In this document: one piece after another, positions 40,376-51,895 of the stretch
Layout: every line of letters starts with the position of its first letter
How positions within the stretch are numbered: position 1 is the stretch's first letter
Origin: Chondrus crispus
Taxonomy: Eukaryota; Rhodophyta; Florideophyceae; Gigartinales; Gigartinaceae
NCBI RefSeq assembly: GCF_000350225.1
Contig: NW_005179042.1
Span: 124,001 to 188,000 of the forward strand
Reading direction: 5' to 3'
Length of the DNA: 64,000 nucleotides
The notes under the pieces: model-generated
Databases searched by the model: none
What the model was told of the DNA's origin: nothing
What the model saw: the letters and a program-made list of their open reading frames with translations, nothing else
Translations under genes and position numbers: made by a program

Positions 40376-42540
40376 GGGGTCCTTCTCACGTCCGACGACG
40401 CGGGCCCCGCGGCGGGCCCTCGGAAGGGTTGGTTCGACCTCGGCGTTGAAGCACTCGGCGTGCTCGCCGTCTGCGAATCGAACCATTTCTTGACCTTCAG
40501 ATAACTCATCGATGGTATCCCTAATCTCTCCATCGGAGACCACGCCTCATAATTTCCCAAAACTCGGTGCATTTCCCGGAGGGAAAGAATACACGTTGGC
40601 GCGGCGTGCCCCTTTTCGTAACAATGATAGCACACCAGTCCGTGCTTCTTGACGGGATATTGCGGCCTAGGTCCTCCACGGGCCAGCGGCCTTCCTTGAT
40701 GTTGCGGCCTCCCCATCCAGCCTGGCCTTCGAAACGTTGTACCCTTGTCATCCATCGGGATGCGCGGCGCCGGCGTGTGGCCACGCCCCCGGAACGTCAT
40801 CATGGGATCCGTGGGTTTTAAAAACGACTCCGTCGTGTACGTGGGCGTCTGTAGAGTTGACGACCCGCTTACCCCGTAGTCCTCGTGTCCGTAGCCCTCC
40901 GATGGCTCAATAAAATTGCCTTCGGCTACCAATGCTCCTTCGTACTGACTTTCGCTGTCTCCGTGCGCACTGCGTTCATCTGACGCGGAGATTGTCTCGG
41001 CTAAGTGGACGGCGCCCTGACTTTTACGACCGGGATAAGGAGCCCTCGGCTTCTTCCCCGCCCTGAACGTCGACGGCATCTGAATCGTGACCTTCTTGGT
41101 CTTCTTGTCTTTAGCGCGGCTCGCCGAGCCATGCGCCTTCGCGTAACTAACTAGTCTTAAAAACGAAACGTCCCGATTGTCTTGTCGGTATTGAGATACC
41201 ATCGGCTTGATACTCGAATCGAGTCCTTCAATAAACATCGTCATTTGTTCTTCCATCGAACATACGTTTCCACATCGATTGTTCGCGTCCGTCAGACGGA
41301 TATAAAATTCCATCTCATCTTCAGACGGTCTATGCTGAACTTCTTGCAATGCAAGCACGGCTTGACGGATCGCCTCGTCGGTGGCGAAACTCCTCAACAA
41401 CCACTGTACGGCCTCTGGCCAAACGGACACCTTCCCGTGATGGGACCCGGCCGTCTGAGACACCGAAGTGTACTGTCTCAATGCGATGCCGCTTAGAAAT
41501 TCGGGCAACAAGCGGATCGCTTGCCCCTCGTTCATTTCTTGAGTATCAAACTCTTGAACTAACTTTGCCAAAAAATCCAACACAAGGACCCCGTCCTCTC
41601 CTGTGAACGTGTTGTCCTTCTTCACCTTAGGCGGAATATCTCTCCTGATTTTTCGCACGGCGGTCCGCCGAGAACTTGACAAATATGTCTGCGTGTTCGG
41701 CAAGCGGTACGTTCGGTACGAAAGTAATTTCTTGAAGAGGTAATTGGTCGGATTCAGCTCCTCCAACTCCTCCCATCGCGGCCCGTGCCGCGTTGCGACA
41801 TCTTTGGGCTCCGCGTCCTTGTCTTTCCGCGAGGCGGACGAAGTGACTCCGCCTCGTCTGGAGGAAATTTTCTTGCTTGACGAAATTCCGTTTCCTTCTT
41901 CTGAACGGCGTTCGGAATCGCCCGAATGGTTCGACGAACCGCCGTTACCATCTTCGGAGGGACCAAGCGACTCTGACTGTGAGTAGCGGTTCTCCGGATC
42001 GTCACTACAGTGACCCTTGCTTGTACGTCGATTGCCCTTCTTCGAGGGCTTCGATTTGGAGCTCCGCTGACGAGCGGGCTTGTCCTTCTTCGACCGGCGG
42101 TCGCCCTCTCTACCCGAAGGGAGCGGCTCGTCGTCCGATCCTTGCGGAGCTTGATCCGCGGCCTGCTCAAGGTCCTTGAGACGTTGTGCGGCGCGGTCGA
42201 ATCGGTCATCGATGCTTGTTCTAAATTTTCCTAAGGACTCCAAGGCTTGATGTAGTGCAATGTGCCTGTCAGGGTGGAACCAGGGTCCAACGGTCCAGCG
42301 ACAACACAACCAAAAAACAACAACCAACAAGAGTTGCCGACGACACAGCCCTACGGAGTGTCCGATTCTCCCTTTCGCTTTAAGTGGGTTTGCGGCCCAC
42401 AGTAGCTCAAGTCCCTGACAGGGGGGGCAAAAGGAAGAGGCCCGCCCCGGGACGAATGGTGGTAGAGTCTTGTACAGGCAGTTGCTCGGCGAGTTCGGGG
42501 CGGTAATTAGGAAGCCGGGCCCGATGGGTCGTAAATCCAA
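40376..42540 (-). pseudogene. gag: Gypsy-2 Gag, 3'-truncated
   Basis: The - strand frame encodes a Ty3/gypsy-type Gag. A basic Ser/Lys/Arg-rich N-terminal region precedes a Retrotrans_gag-type domain (FTGEDGVLVLDFLAKLVQEF, later FIEGLDSSIKPMV). A CCHC knuckle (CYHCYEKGHAAPTC) follows. No ATG exists in the first 300 codons, and roughly the first 100 codons (42540 to about 42245) resemble leader rather than protein. The true N-terminus is therefore unclear or the start codon is lost. The frame is cut at 40376 by the junction with Copia-2, so protease and pol are missing. Confidence 0.85.
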
Positions 42541-43140
42541 TGCTCGCCAAGCGCCTGTTACACCTTATACCCTTGATAAGGTCTTCGACGGGGGCGTCGC
42601 CACGCAGCCCGTCGGGAATTAGCAAACACGTAGCAGCGCTACACCTCCGTACTGCCCGATGGCAAAGTACCGACACCGGAACGGTCGCAACCTGTATCCG
42701 ATGGAACCAACACTGTCCTGTATACACAACAGGACCTTCGAGGGAAACGTCGTTGCAACAGCCTCCGTCGGTGGTCGTAAACAAGTAGCAGCGCTACACC
42801 CACGTGTCGCCCGATGGCAAAGACACCTACACCGGTCGGGTCGCAACCAAAGCCGATGGCACCAACACAAGATAGGAGAATAGAAATAGAGATAGAAATA
42901 GAAAGGGATAGGTGAAATAAAGGAAAAGGAAAGGGAACCCCCGAGCGCAAAGGATAACGTGATCTGTGGTAAAAGGGAGCGTCTTGGGAAAGACAGACTT
43001 CGACCAAGGCGATATTCAACTCTGGCAACTCGGGTTACCTTTACTGACTTGGTGGTCAGAGGGCTAAGGTATATATCGCCCCGCCGGAGCCTCTACACTA
43101 GCTCGCGGCGCTAGATCCTAGATCTAATCTAGTGTCAGCA
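42245..43140 (-). repeat. Gypsy-2 LTR/leader region
   Basis: It is the - strand upstream region of Gypsy-2 gag. It shares a block order with 3640-3875. Two imperfect copies of a 90-bp unit occur at 42623-42713 and 42779-42868 (both with GTAGCAGCGCTACACC and CCGATGGCAAAG). A TATATA sequence lies near 43070. I cannot fix the LTR ends because no second LTR is present. Confidence 0.6.
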
Positions 43141-43505
43141 AAATTAATGCCAACTAATTAACTAAATAAAATAATAAAAAATTAAAACTATGCAATTATT
43201 CACACGTGTGTCCCCCCCAACCCGGACTACTTTTCATATCCAAATCCAAATATTTTCCTTCCTTTTCACCCCCCTGTAGAGCCCATTATTGCACTACATT
43301 ATCCTTTGCTGCAAACATCGAGTGGTGTCGCGGGGGATGGCCCTGGCATGTCCATTTCTCTGCTCTCACGCATTCTGACTGGGAGCCCTCTGGCTGCTGT
43401 CCACGCTATGTCTCGAAAAGGAGTTGAACTGTTTGCCTCATCATCCGTTGAAAGAACATATGCAGGTCCATGAAGACGCTATCGGTTTCGCTAAACATGT
43501 AATAC
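43141..43505. other. Interval without recognised feature
   Basis: It starts with an A/T-rich stretch (43141-43195) and then ordinary sequence. I see no supported gene. Confidence 0.5.
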
Positions 43506-44192
43506 TGTAGCATAAGCGCAGATCAGAATTAGATTTAGAATTAGATCGCGCGCGCGCACACACGTGTACTGTCAGGACTGTCAGGACGCCCGCACACACG
43601 TGTACTGTCAGGACTGTCAGGACGCCCGCACACACGTGTATCATCGGCGCGCGCGCACACACGTGTATGGACAGCTCTACAGTAGCTGAGTACGGTAGCT
43701 CAGCACTGTAACGCGCTACAGTGCAGTACGGACTGTACTGTAGCCCTGTATGATAGACGCGACAGACGCGTAATTGTATATTAAACCACAGGAACCGACG
43801 GCGGCGGAGGGAAGGCAAGCATCGGCTTGGCCAGACCCTCACCGTCGGCTAACCCGGAACGCTTACTCTAACTCGGGGACGCTCTCTCTGTTCGCGTTTT
43901 AGAGTAGAAGGACACGGGTAACGGACGCGTACGTGCGCGTGCGAGCTAGAATCCGCCTCCGCCCGTCGGTACTGGAACGTCACCCAGTACCGCGCCGGGG
44001 CGTCAAGGCGTCGATCCGCTCTACCGCATACACTAACGCGTTTGCGACCCGACCCGCTGTACCACCGCTACCGGACCGTGTCCTTCCTCACGCGTTGCTT
44101 ACTGGTGCTTTCTGTTCTTCTCGCGTTCTACAGGGTCTCTTACGCGGACTGAGCATACACCCCTGTCGTTGGGGTGTTTATGCTACAAATAC
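43501..44192 (+). mobile_element. Solo Gypsy-1-family LTR with target duplication
   Basis: The LTR is 43506-44187 (682 bp, TGTAGCATAA...TTTATGCTACA). It is flanked by AATAC at 43501-43505 and AATAC at 44188-44192. It is diverged from the Gypsy-1 LTRs in U3 but keeps the TATATTAAA box (43777) and the downstream GGGGCGTC block. A 29-bp direct repeat with ACACGTGTACTGTCAGG lies near 43558-43625. It arose by LTR-LTR recombination. Confidence 0.95.
43678..43743 (+). promoter_or_regulatory. Hairpin pair upstream of solo-LTR TATA box
   Basis: Hairpin 1 (43678-43710) has TACAGT(a)GCTGAG paired with CTCAGCACTGTA. Hairpin 2 (43716-43743) has CTACAGTGCAGT paired with ACTGTACTGTAG, with one G-T pair and an ACGG loop. 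They occupy the place of the last stem-loops in the Gypsy-1 LTR but have different sequences. Confidence 0.7.
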
Positions 44193-44632
44193 CTCTTACG
44201 AGGGGGATATAGAGTTCATCGCATAGCTGCTGCCTATCCGATATACAACGGGGTCAAAAATCTCTTACTTCGCTAGATTTAATATCGTATAGCGCGAAGG
44301 TCCGAATGTGCACCACGCCATTCACCCCATTCGCACATTTGTCCGTCACACGTTCCAAAAAATTACCAGTCATTGTGGTGAGGCAGAATTCCCATTTCCT
44401 TGAAACAACGACATGAAGATATTAATAAATACAGTAAAGAGGAGCGGTACTTGCGGTATTCTAATCCTGAGCAACAAGAATGCCGTCGAACAAGACGAGA
44501 ATGTCCGGATTCTCGGGCACGCAGTTGTTCGAAAGACGTCTGACCTACTCACGCGTTTCTAAATTATATTCTGGAACCAAGTTCTTAGAGCACCTTCTGC
44601 ACCGACACATTTATGTCCCGTGAGCATGAAAT
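44193..44632. other. Interval without recognised feature
   Basis: An open stretch on + at about 44430-44560 (reading LILSNKNAVEQDENVRILGH) may be a gene remnant, but I recognise no family. There is no repeat longer than a few bases apart from an imperfect GAATGTGC/GCACATT inverted pair near 44305-44340. Confidence 0.4.
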
Positions 44633-45150
44633 ATGGTACAACTCGACGCTCAAACCCTTAGCGCGGCGACCTCCCTTTCCACCCCTCTGACCGAGAGCAA
44701 TATCGGCGCCACCATCTTCGTCCTCGTCACGCTCACGCTATCGACCCCGACCGCTACCCTCCCAGCTTTGTCCCCCGCCTTTGCCCACTTCTTGGTCACA
44801 TAAGGCCCCACGCGCCCCGCCGTGAGCCTTCGCCCGCTCCCGATGCTGCACGAACCGTCCTGACAGCTCACCTCTCTCCCACACACCGCCCCGCGCACGC
44901 CACCCCGCCCCTGTACAAGGGCCTGTGGGTCCTTGTGCGCACGCCCCCGCATACTTCCTACATCAAACCCCCGCTCCCCGTCTCCGGCCCGCTGCATGTC
45001 TACCCCCAAGTGACCCACCGCTACCCCGCTCACTTGGCCCGTCACTCCCTCGTGCAGGCCACCATCGAACGTGCCATACACCTCTCTGCCAAGCCAGTCG
45101 CGCTGCTCGCGTGCCGCTCAGTGCTCGCGAAATATGTAGAGGCGAGTGGT
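44633..45150 (+). pseudogene. Unknown gene fragment with one frameshift
   Basis: The frame from ATG 44633 (MVQLDAQTLSAATS) runs to about 44795. A second frame then continues, reading YKGLWVLVRTPPHTSYIKPP and later HLARHSLVQATIERAIHLSA, to about 45150. Codons in both parts strongly prefer C at the third position, unlike the flanks, which supports real coding on this strand. The product of about 170 aa matches no family I recognise. It is cut off where the transposase at 45157 begins, so the gene was probably disrupted by that transposon. The - strand frame over the same interval is likely a shadow. Confidence 0.45.
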
Positions 45151-45156
45151 GGCCTC

Positions 45157-46200
45157 TCATACGTTTCGAAACAGCAAATGGTTCGCATCGACGCCCAGAT
45201 ATGGCATGTAGGTATTGAGTATCTTATTGATGCCAAACAACCGGGTTCTCAAATTGAAGAGCAAAATGGCGAGATGGAGTATGATCTTCCTCTCGCCTTG
45301 CTCCTCATTGAAAAAACGATCTTTCAATCTCGGAAAAGAGCCTTGAAAGGCTCTCATTCCCGACTCCGATGCTTGCCTGACGGATGTCGCTTGCTGCGCC
45401 TTCTGATGAACATTTCGGTCACTGCTCATTGGCATATCTTGCGCGAATTTGATAAGAAAAGGGTAGTCTCCCTTACTAAACGCAGAATCTACAACGCACG
45501 TCGCACCATGATTTTCAAATGTTTCCTCAAGTTTCCGATATACATTGCCCCATTCGGCAATTACCGAGTCATGGAGACGCCCGTGAGCATTGTACGCTGC
45601 CGCGATCACTACGCCGGAAGGCACAAAAACAAGTACGTTTCCGACGTAGTGATCATGTTGCCACCCATTGTAAAGCATGTTCTGAATTACACCGTTCCCG
45701 CTCTCTTGTAGATAAAGCTTCTGTCCATCCGCTATGGCGTACAAATCTTGAAGAAGAGAGTACTTTGCGGAAATGGATCCTTTGTAATGCCTAGTCTCTT
45801 GCGCTGTGGGCATTGTAATGCGAGTTTTATGATCAGAGTTGAGGACGCGCCTCAACAAACAGCGACCGAATCGTAAAAATATAGAGCAAACAAAAGCAGT
45901 TATGCCTAATAGCATTGACAAGACCATACTAGAATCCCTTGTCCTGTACCAGCAAAGTGTGAGAGCTAAGCAGTGGACAGCCGATAGCGACCGACGTCTT
46001 CCCCTTCGCGTCCGATGTCGCAGGATGACGCGAATGAATCCGTCAGAGCTGTAGGGTGTGAAGCGGAGATAAAGGGGTTCAAACAGGGGGAGGAGGTATC
46101 GAAAAGAAGCGTGATCGAACCCGCAAAATGTGATAAGGGATTCGTCACATCCTGGACCGAACAAAACGGCAAATGGAGATGTAGAGGGGTTGCAATGCAC
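45157..46200 (-). CDS. PIF/Harbinger-like DDE transposase
   Basis: This is a 347-codon frame of the DDE_Tnp_4/HARBI1 type, which excises and reinserts its element. The N-terminal half is helical (FDHASFRYLLPLFEPL; LTLCWYRTRDSSMVLSMLLG), as in HARBI1-like proteins. The catalytic region shows AIADGQKLYLQ (first D, about 158), CVVDSAFSKGDYPF (second D, about 237) and ASESGMRAFQGSFPRLKDRF (E, about 278), the last resembling the usual VEnxFgrLKxRF. The first codon is GTG and no upstream ATG is in frame, so the start is uncertain and the copy may be 5'-defective. I could not find convincing terminal inverted repeats. Family call is by motif order only. Confidence 0.7.
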   Translation of the reverse strand: MHCNPSTSPFAVLFGPGCDESLITFCGFDHASFRYLLPLFEPLYLRFTPYSSDGFIRVILRHRTRRGRRRSLSAVHCLALTLCWYRTRDSSMVLSMLLGITAFVCSIFLRFGRCLLRRVLNSDHKTRITMPTAQETRHYKGSISAKYSLLQDLYAIADGQKLYLQESGNGVIQNMLYNGWQHDHYVGNVLVFVPSGVVIAAAYNAHGRLHDSVIAEWGNVYRKLEETFENHGATCVVDSAFSKGDYPFLIKFAQDMPMSSDRNVHQKAQQATSVRQASESGMRAFQGSFPRLKDRFFNEEQGERKIILHLAILLFNLRTRLFGINKILNTYMPYLGVDANHLLFRNV

Positions 46201-46763
46201 TCCTTGTTATCCGACTGTCTCGTCGTCTTCGACCTTCCGTGTTGAGGCGGTGACGAAAAGTGATGGTGCGTTGCCTTTTTGCGCGTTGCAACAGCAAAAA
46301 AGGAGGAGATTCCTCATTTGAGTATCATAGGATAGGGCGTGAAGGGGGTACCGAAATCCGTCCGCCGGCATGCTGACACCTCACTGACGGTGAATTGGCA
46401 TTAAATGTGTCTTACACAAATTTTTGTGTCACATGCATTTCCGTGCCAAGGCACAAAATACGACACACATACACAAAGGAATTTGTGTGTACACAATTTA
46501 TGTTTTTCGGAGTCGCCCAGTGTTTCCACTTCTTTTCTTGCACGAAGAAGTGATCGATTTTTGCATGGGGATTCCTGCATGCAAGAATATCATATCTTGT
46601 GACCGGCCAATGGGAACAGTTTCTATCATAACTATGTGCAAAAGCAACAATTTTCTTCCCTGTTTAGAACGACCCTCAATCTGCATTATATTCTTGAGCT
46701 TTCTGCGTATTCAAAGCAGCTATCCCGGTGTTCTGCAAGATGCTATTGCCGAAAACAAGCATG
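46201..46763. other. Interval without recognised gene
   Basis: It holds short inverted or repeated CACAAATTT/AATTTGTGTG words near 46415-46500 and some small ORFs of no visible family. It forms the left flank of the piggyBac element. Confidence 0.5.
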
Positions 46764-47171
46764 TTAACCCTGTGCTCGATTTTTGTGACGAATTTTTTTG
46801 CCCCCTTTAGGGACATTTTTGTCTTGCTCTTGAACGTTTGCGAGTTAGTTGCTCTATACAAAACCGTTCGAACGGGGTTTCAAAACGGGTTCTGGTGATA
46901 TAGGTATTGTTCATCAGAGATCCGTGTTTCGGACGTGACGGAGGTTTTCTTTTTTATTTGGACCGCTTTAGACACTGGGGCACAACTCTCACAAAAAGTG
47001 TACAAAATCGCGGTAGTAGCTCACCTCTTTTACAGTGAGTGTCCTCGGCGGAAATGACAGTGTTCTACAGTGAAAGCACTGTTGTAGAGACTTTGGACAT
47101 CTACAACGCAAAGTGAGCTGACTGTTCTTCGATGTCTTTCCAAGTGATACAACTTCACAAAACATGCAAAG

Positions 47172-47325
47172 CTCTCGTAAATACTTCAATCAGCGCCATA
47201 CCTGCACTACTACTGGTTGCCACCTCGACGCTTCACGCTGCGAAGACTCTCTCGTAAATACTTTACTCAACGCCATACCTGCACTACTACTAGTTGCCAC
47301 ATCGACGCCTCACGCTGCGAAGACT
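47172..47325. repeat. 77-bp tandem duplication
   Basis: Two copies start at 47172 and 47249 (CTCTCGTAAATACTT...CTGCGAAGACT) with a few differences. The second copy overlaps the end of the transposase frame and may supply its last codons. Confidence 0.85.
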
Positions 47326-50300
47326 CTGATCGAACAACCGCTTCTCTGCAGCCGTCGGCCTTGTGCGCTTCAGCGTATCTCGCGAATGCCACTCAGACCA
47401 GCATGCAGTGCAGATAGCCTGCTTGCATGTACCACACAACTGGACTTGTCGAGAACCTTTGCGCTTTACCTTCATTTTTCCGTCCTTCATGCCCCTTAGA
47501 GACCATGAGCATAATACACAGTATGTAGACGTCCCTGAAACTTTCTTGTGCACAATACGCCTATTAAGCCTACGCGCTTTGTGCGTCCCTATATTATATC
47601 TGTCAGCCGCCTTGCGTCTAAACATAGGTTTTATAGACTCACTCTCGATCTCTTCTTCAGTCCCAAACTCATCGTCTTGCTTGGCATGAAAAGTATCGAC
47701 CCATTCCTTTGCCAATTGCCTCGCAAAAAAGCCAAATGACTCGCATTGCGTCACTTTATGACGGAGAGCAGAGTATCCTCTGGTTGGCAGCGACGAAACC
47801 TCTTGAACAGTAGGTAACAATTTTAAAGACTCAGCTTTGTGAAGCCTGTAAGCGACTGCTGCATTATTCACCTGCATCGACAGAAGTCGGGCAATAATGG
47901 ATACGACAGGGCATTCGCTCATGTTACTCCTAGCCAACGTCTTCACATATCTCGAGATCACATCCACTCCGCCCTTTGGATTATTCCAATAAACTGCTGG
48001 AGTTAACCGAATCATTCGCGCAGGGGGGATGGGCTCTCCCCTCGTGATAACTTCGTGTCTAATAGCCTGACTAAGTCCATAGTAGGAAACAAAGCTGTAG
48101 AGGTCAGAAGCATGAGTGTTCTGCAGCAGAGCGTCATACTGCTCTGGAACGCGTTCAGATCCTTCCCCGACCCATTTGAACGCTGCTGTGCGCACGCAGT
48201 CTAAAGCATATGTATAATTATGTCGCATATGTTCTGCAAAGACGATATGACAAACATAAACAATGCCACCTTTCGTAATAGAACCCCCAGTCCCTACGAC
48301 GAACAGGACATTGTTCACGCCAAGAGTGGCAGCGTGGTGAAGGACTTGAGCCCTGTACGCAGGCGTGCCAACCAACTCCTTGAAAAGACCAGTGCTTCGG
48401 TCGCTGGTTCCAACATTTCGAAGTGACACCACGGGGCCATAGCGTGCACGGAGAGTAGTTGCACTCTCTACGGATCTGACTGAGGTCATCGTTTTCACTT
48501 CTACAGCGAAAACATTTAAGTCACCCTCTTTGTTCTCTGCAGCAAGTACAGCATCCGGATTGTCTGCAATCATATCACAACGTAGACTCTCCACCAGACC
48601 TGTGCATCGGATATGCTTGACGTCGCACGCAAATTCAGTGTCCCAGATGTAGCTCGAACGGCCCGCTGCACACATGTATGCCCCGCCAGAAGTCTTCATG
48701 AATTCAGGGATAGCTTCTACGATCTTATCTTCATTCCTTGTGCCCTCTCGCATGCCGGCAGTTGCGATAAGTGGCTTCATCACCCAGGCGTGTAGTGACG
48801 CGTCGCGCAAGGCATGACTCACCTTGGCTGCAGACTGTATTAGCAGTTCCTCAGGGCTTGCATCCTCCCGCTCACTGCCATCTAAGTCCACAGTGTCCGC
48901 GGCTACGTCTATCTTTAGCTGTCTAACAGCAGCCACTAGGCTCGACTTTGGAACACGGCCGTCAAGGGCTCTGTCAAAGACTGCCAGAATTTCCTGCAGG
49001 TCACTCTTGGTAGAGCTCGTAATTCGCGTTGCGGACATGCCTCTAAGTCTAGCAGCCACTGTCCTGCGTGAAGATGTGACAGGCAAGTCCGCCAGCCGTA
49101 GCCCAAAGACGGCAATGATGCTCTCCCATTTCATCTTGATGTGCTCCCGTACCTCCTCGACTTCCTCACTGAGGGCCTCTGTACCCGGAGTCAGAACGCT
49201 CCCCTGCAACAACCATGCCAAACCATTGATTCTCGTCCCATAGTCTCGCGCGATTGCTTGAACGAAACCAAAACTAGTGCGTGACGTAAATCTGAAGGCC
49301 CGGAGTAAGAACCACACCGGGTCCTCGGATTGCAGGTACGTCAGACACCGCACTTGAGCAAGGACCTGTTGCACTCTACTCTTTGCACTTACGCGGGGGA
49401 TGGCATGACTACTGGATCGAGTGGGCCTCTGAGTAGACACAGCAGTTTTCCATGGCTCATCGTAGACAATTAATGCTGCCTCAAGTTTCCTCACGGCAGA
49501 CTCCGCCCGGTAACTATCGCGGCAGACAATTGTGAAGCATCGCGAGGGAAACAGGGCACCGTTATTGTGAACCAACGCCGCGATCCTTCCAGAACAACTC
49601 TCGCGGTAGACGCAAGCTTCTACAGCGCGTAGATTAGAAGCCCTGCTCGAACTAGGTCCCTCTTTTAGTCGTGCTGTGTACACAGCGCGACAACCTCGTT
49701 CCGAGACAACCATACCTCTATGGCGGCGAGTAATAGGCCCATCTCCGAACACAAAAGGGAACCAAAGGTCCCTTTTGTGTGTTCCCAAAAGGCTTGCTCC
49801 GAGGACATCTGAAATGAACTCAATTGTAACTTTTGAGTTGTAACCTCTGTCCGCAGCAAATATTGCCCCTGGCATGGGACGCAGAGAACCCGTCGTAGAT
49901 ACCCCCTGTAAAAGCTGAACTAGTCTTTCCCAAGTGTGGATGAGCTTCTCTCCGCTGCGGGTAAAATGACAAGCGAGGAAGAAGGGGTTTAGAGCCTAAC
50001 AGAGAGCGTTACCCACAGGCCCCAGTCCCTTTTTCGGGTTGTTGTGTTGGCGAAGATATGTTAGTTCTACGACAGATCTCGACGCCATTCTGAGGTGGTC
50101 GTCATCAAGGGAGAGCACAGTAGCTCTCGGAATGTACACTAGGTCTCTGTTAATTGAAGCTGTCTCCGCCTCGATCTCTGTGATCAACGTCGTTGCTCTG
50201 TTTGCGCTTCGGCTCCAACCAGTCGGAGAGATGTCTTAAGTACCGCGACGATCTTTTGCACCACTCAAAGCCGCCCAGACTTGATGATAGCGCTCTGCTT

Positions 50301-51504
50301 CTATCCCCATCTGAAAGAAAAAGTCACCTTGCGACGCATCGCAAATAGTAGAGGGGGACTCGTCATAGGCAGCACACAATACGTGAATAATTATTAGACC
50401 TAGCAACTCCTCCTTGGACGTGCCCTTTTGGCGATTTTGGTGAAGCACCCTGTTGGCTCCGTAACTGAGCTTCTCTAGGAGACAGTCAGATACGAAAGAC
50501 TGGAGGCAGCTAAGTGGAGTGACAACATCCCTCTCTTTTGCAGAGTCATCTCCCAAATCCCCGCGGCCTACAATATCTGCCTTAACCTTTCGAAGCACAT
50601 CATGTGCTTCTTCTAGAAATCGGTGTTCGAGAGTGTCGTTAACATCGTCGACACGGACTGTGACTTCAGCGAAAGGGCTCTCGTAGTGCCACATGGGCAG
50701 CCCTCCGTGGCGCTGTGCATTTTTCTTTGCCTGAAGGTCGTCAAAACTCATTGCAGATCTTAGACAGCGCTCCTCCTCCACATGGACCTCTTCCCATGGC
50801 CCAGCAGAGAATCTCTCACCGTTAAAATCATGAAAAATGCGGCTGTGCAAATCTTCCCATAGAGGAGCTCCAGACTCTCCCCCGCTCGCACAGTACGATG
50901 TCATGTTTTGAGAGTGACGCAAGCTACGAATCTCTTGATCAGAAATAATCTTCTCGCCATCCGAAAAATCCTCAGAGTCTTCACTTGTATAATGCGAGAA
51001 TAAAGACAGACAGCTGTTCTGTGAGAATGCTTTGTCTGAGGTGTCCACCGAATCTGAATCCTGACTGTCCGATGAAGGAATATTTCTCAAAATGGACTGG
51101 CAATGACCGAGTTGGAAAGGGACAGAGATTCCATCTTCTTCTTCAAAGGCTGACGGAGTTATACTGTCCAGATTGACGGGTGCTGGAGCATTGCAATTTG
51201 AATCATTATTGTATAATATATCTGATCTGTTCAGGCGCTGACGACCTGTGCGAGCTGCCGCCGATCTGTCGACCTCTTCGTTGTTTTCTCTGATTAGTTC
51301 TGAGGATTCCACAGGGGCTGAGCTGATTCCAAGCACAGGGACACGCAATGTCGAGGGAGCTAATGCATCCTGTTCAACAGCATCTGACTCGCTAAACGCG
51401 ATTTCACTGTCGGCTTGCAAATCTTGGTCGACGACAGGCACTGCCTGACGGTCTGGGCTGTGCAGATCAAAAGAGATGTTTCGTCTCTGCATATCCCAAT
51501 ACAT
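47290..51504 (-). pseudogene. piggyBac transposase with embedded YqaJ-like nuclease domain; two in-frame stops
   Basis: One - strand frame of about 1400 codons from ATG 51504. Residues 1-350 are acidic, Ser/Asp-rich and disordered, a usual piggyBac N-terminus. A helical DDE_Tnp_1_7 N-domain (ELLGLIIIHVLCAAYDES) follows. The first catalytic D is in VLSLDDDH (about 467) and the second in FAADRGYNSK (about 552). Instead of continuing at once, about 500 residues intervene. They contain EGTRNEDKIVEAI, NPDAVL, FAVEVKT and AQVLHHAATLG, the order of YqaJ/lambda-exonuclease PD-(D/E)XK motifs. The canonical NNPKGGVDVISRYV segment then follows, and a C-terminal Cys/His cluster (CVLC, CGTCKQAICTACWSEWH) like the piggyBac CRD. 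Stops TAA (50236-50238) and TAG (49996-49998) break an otherwise continuous frame. These are mutations or lie in an unrecognised intron. Confidence 0.75.
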
Positions 51505-51895
51505 AGAAACAGCCAGAGCAGCGTCTTGAGAGCAGGAAAGCCGGTTGAAGTGGGAGAACTGTGAGACTACAGACACTTTTCGAGAGGAGGGACACTGCCA
51601 AAAGAGAGGTGTATGCAGACAGTGTAGCACTGCCCTATCAACATCACAAAATGTATCCAGAAAAAAAGGAAGATCTCACTGTCAATGGGAGTTCTGTGAA
51701 GGTTGAGGGCGCTCATATACGTATGCTCACAATGAGTGTACACACTCTTCAACCAATCACAAACCGATGGAGAGTTCTGAGAGGCGAAAGGACGGTGTTC
51801 TATTCGTGGAAGGGCACTGTACCATAAAAAATATACTAGAACGTCACAAACTTTTGTGAATCCCAAAACCGTCACCAACCGGAGCACAGGGTTAA

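Larger units (their letters stand above)
46764..51895 (-). mobile_element. piggyBac-type DNA transposon, 5.1 kb, TTAA target sites
   Basis: The element proper is 46768-51891. It starts CCCTGTGCTC and ends GAGCACAGGG, perfect 10-bp inverted ends that are further matched by GTGACG a few bases inside. TTAA lies directly outside each end (46764-46767 and 51892-51895), the hallmark of piggyBac insertion. One - strand transposase frame fills most of it. All parts expected of a complete element are present. Confidence 0.92.

Noticed and set aside
40376..40493. Last 40 codons of the apparent Copia-2 ORF as a real RT segment
   Set aside because: After THGPRAA the sequence is antisense to Gypsy-2 gag, so the frame is open there by chance.
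44650..45081. 143-aa - strand frame (MYGTFDGGLHEGV...)
   Set aside because: The opposite strand shows the C-ending codon bias of a coding frame. The - frame is probably its shadow.
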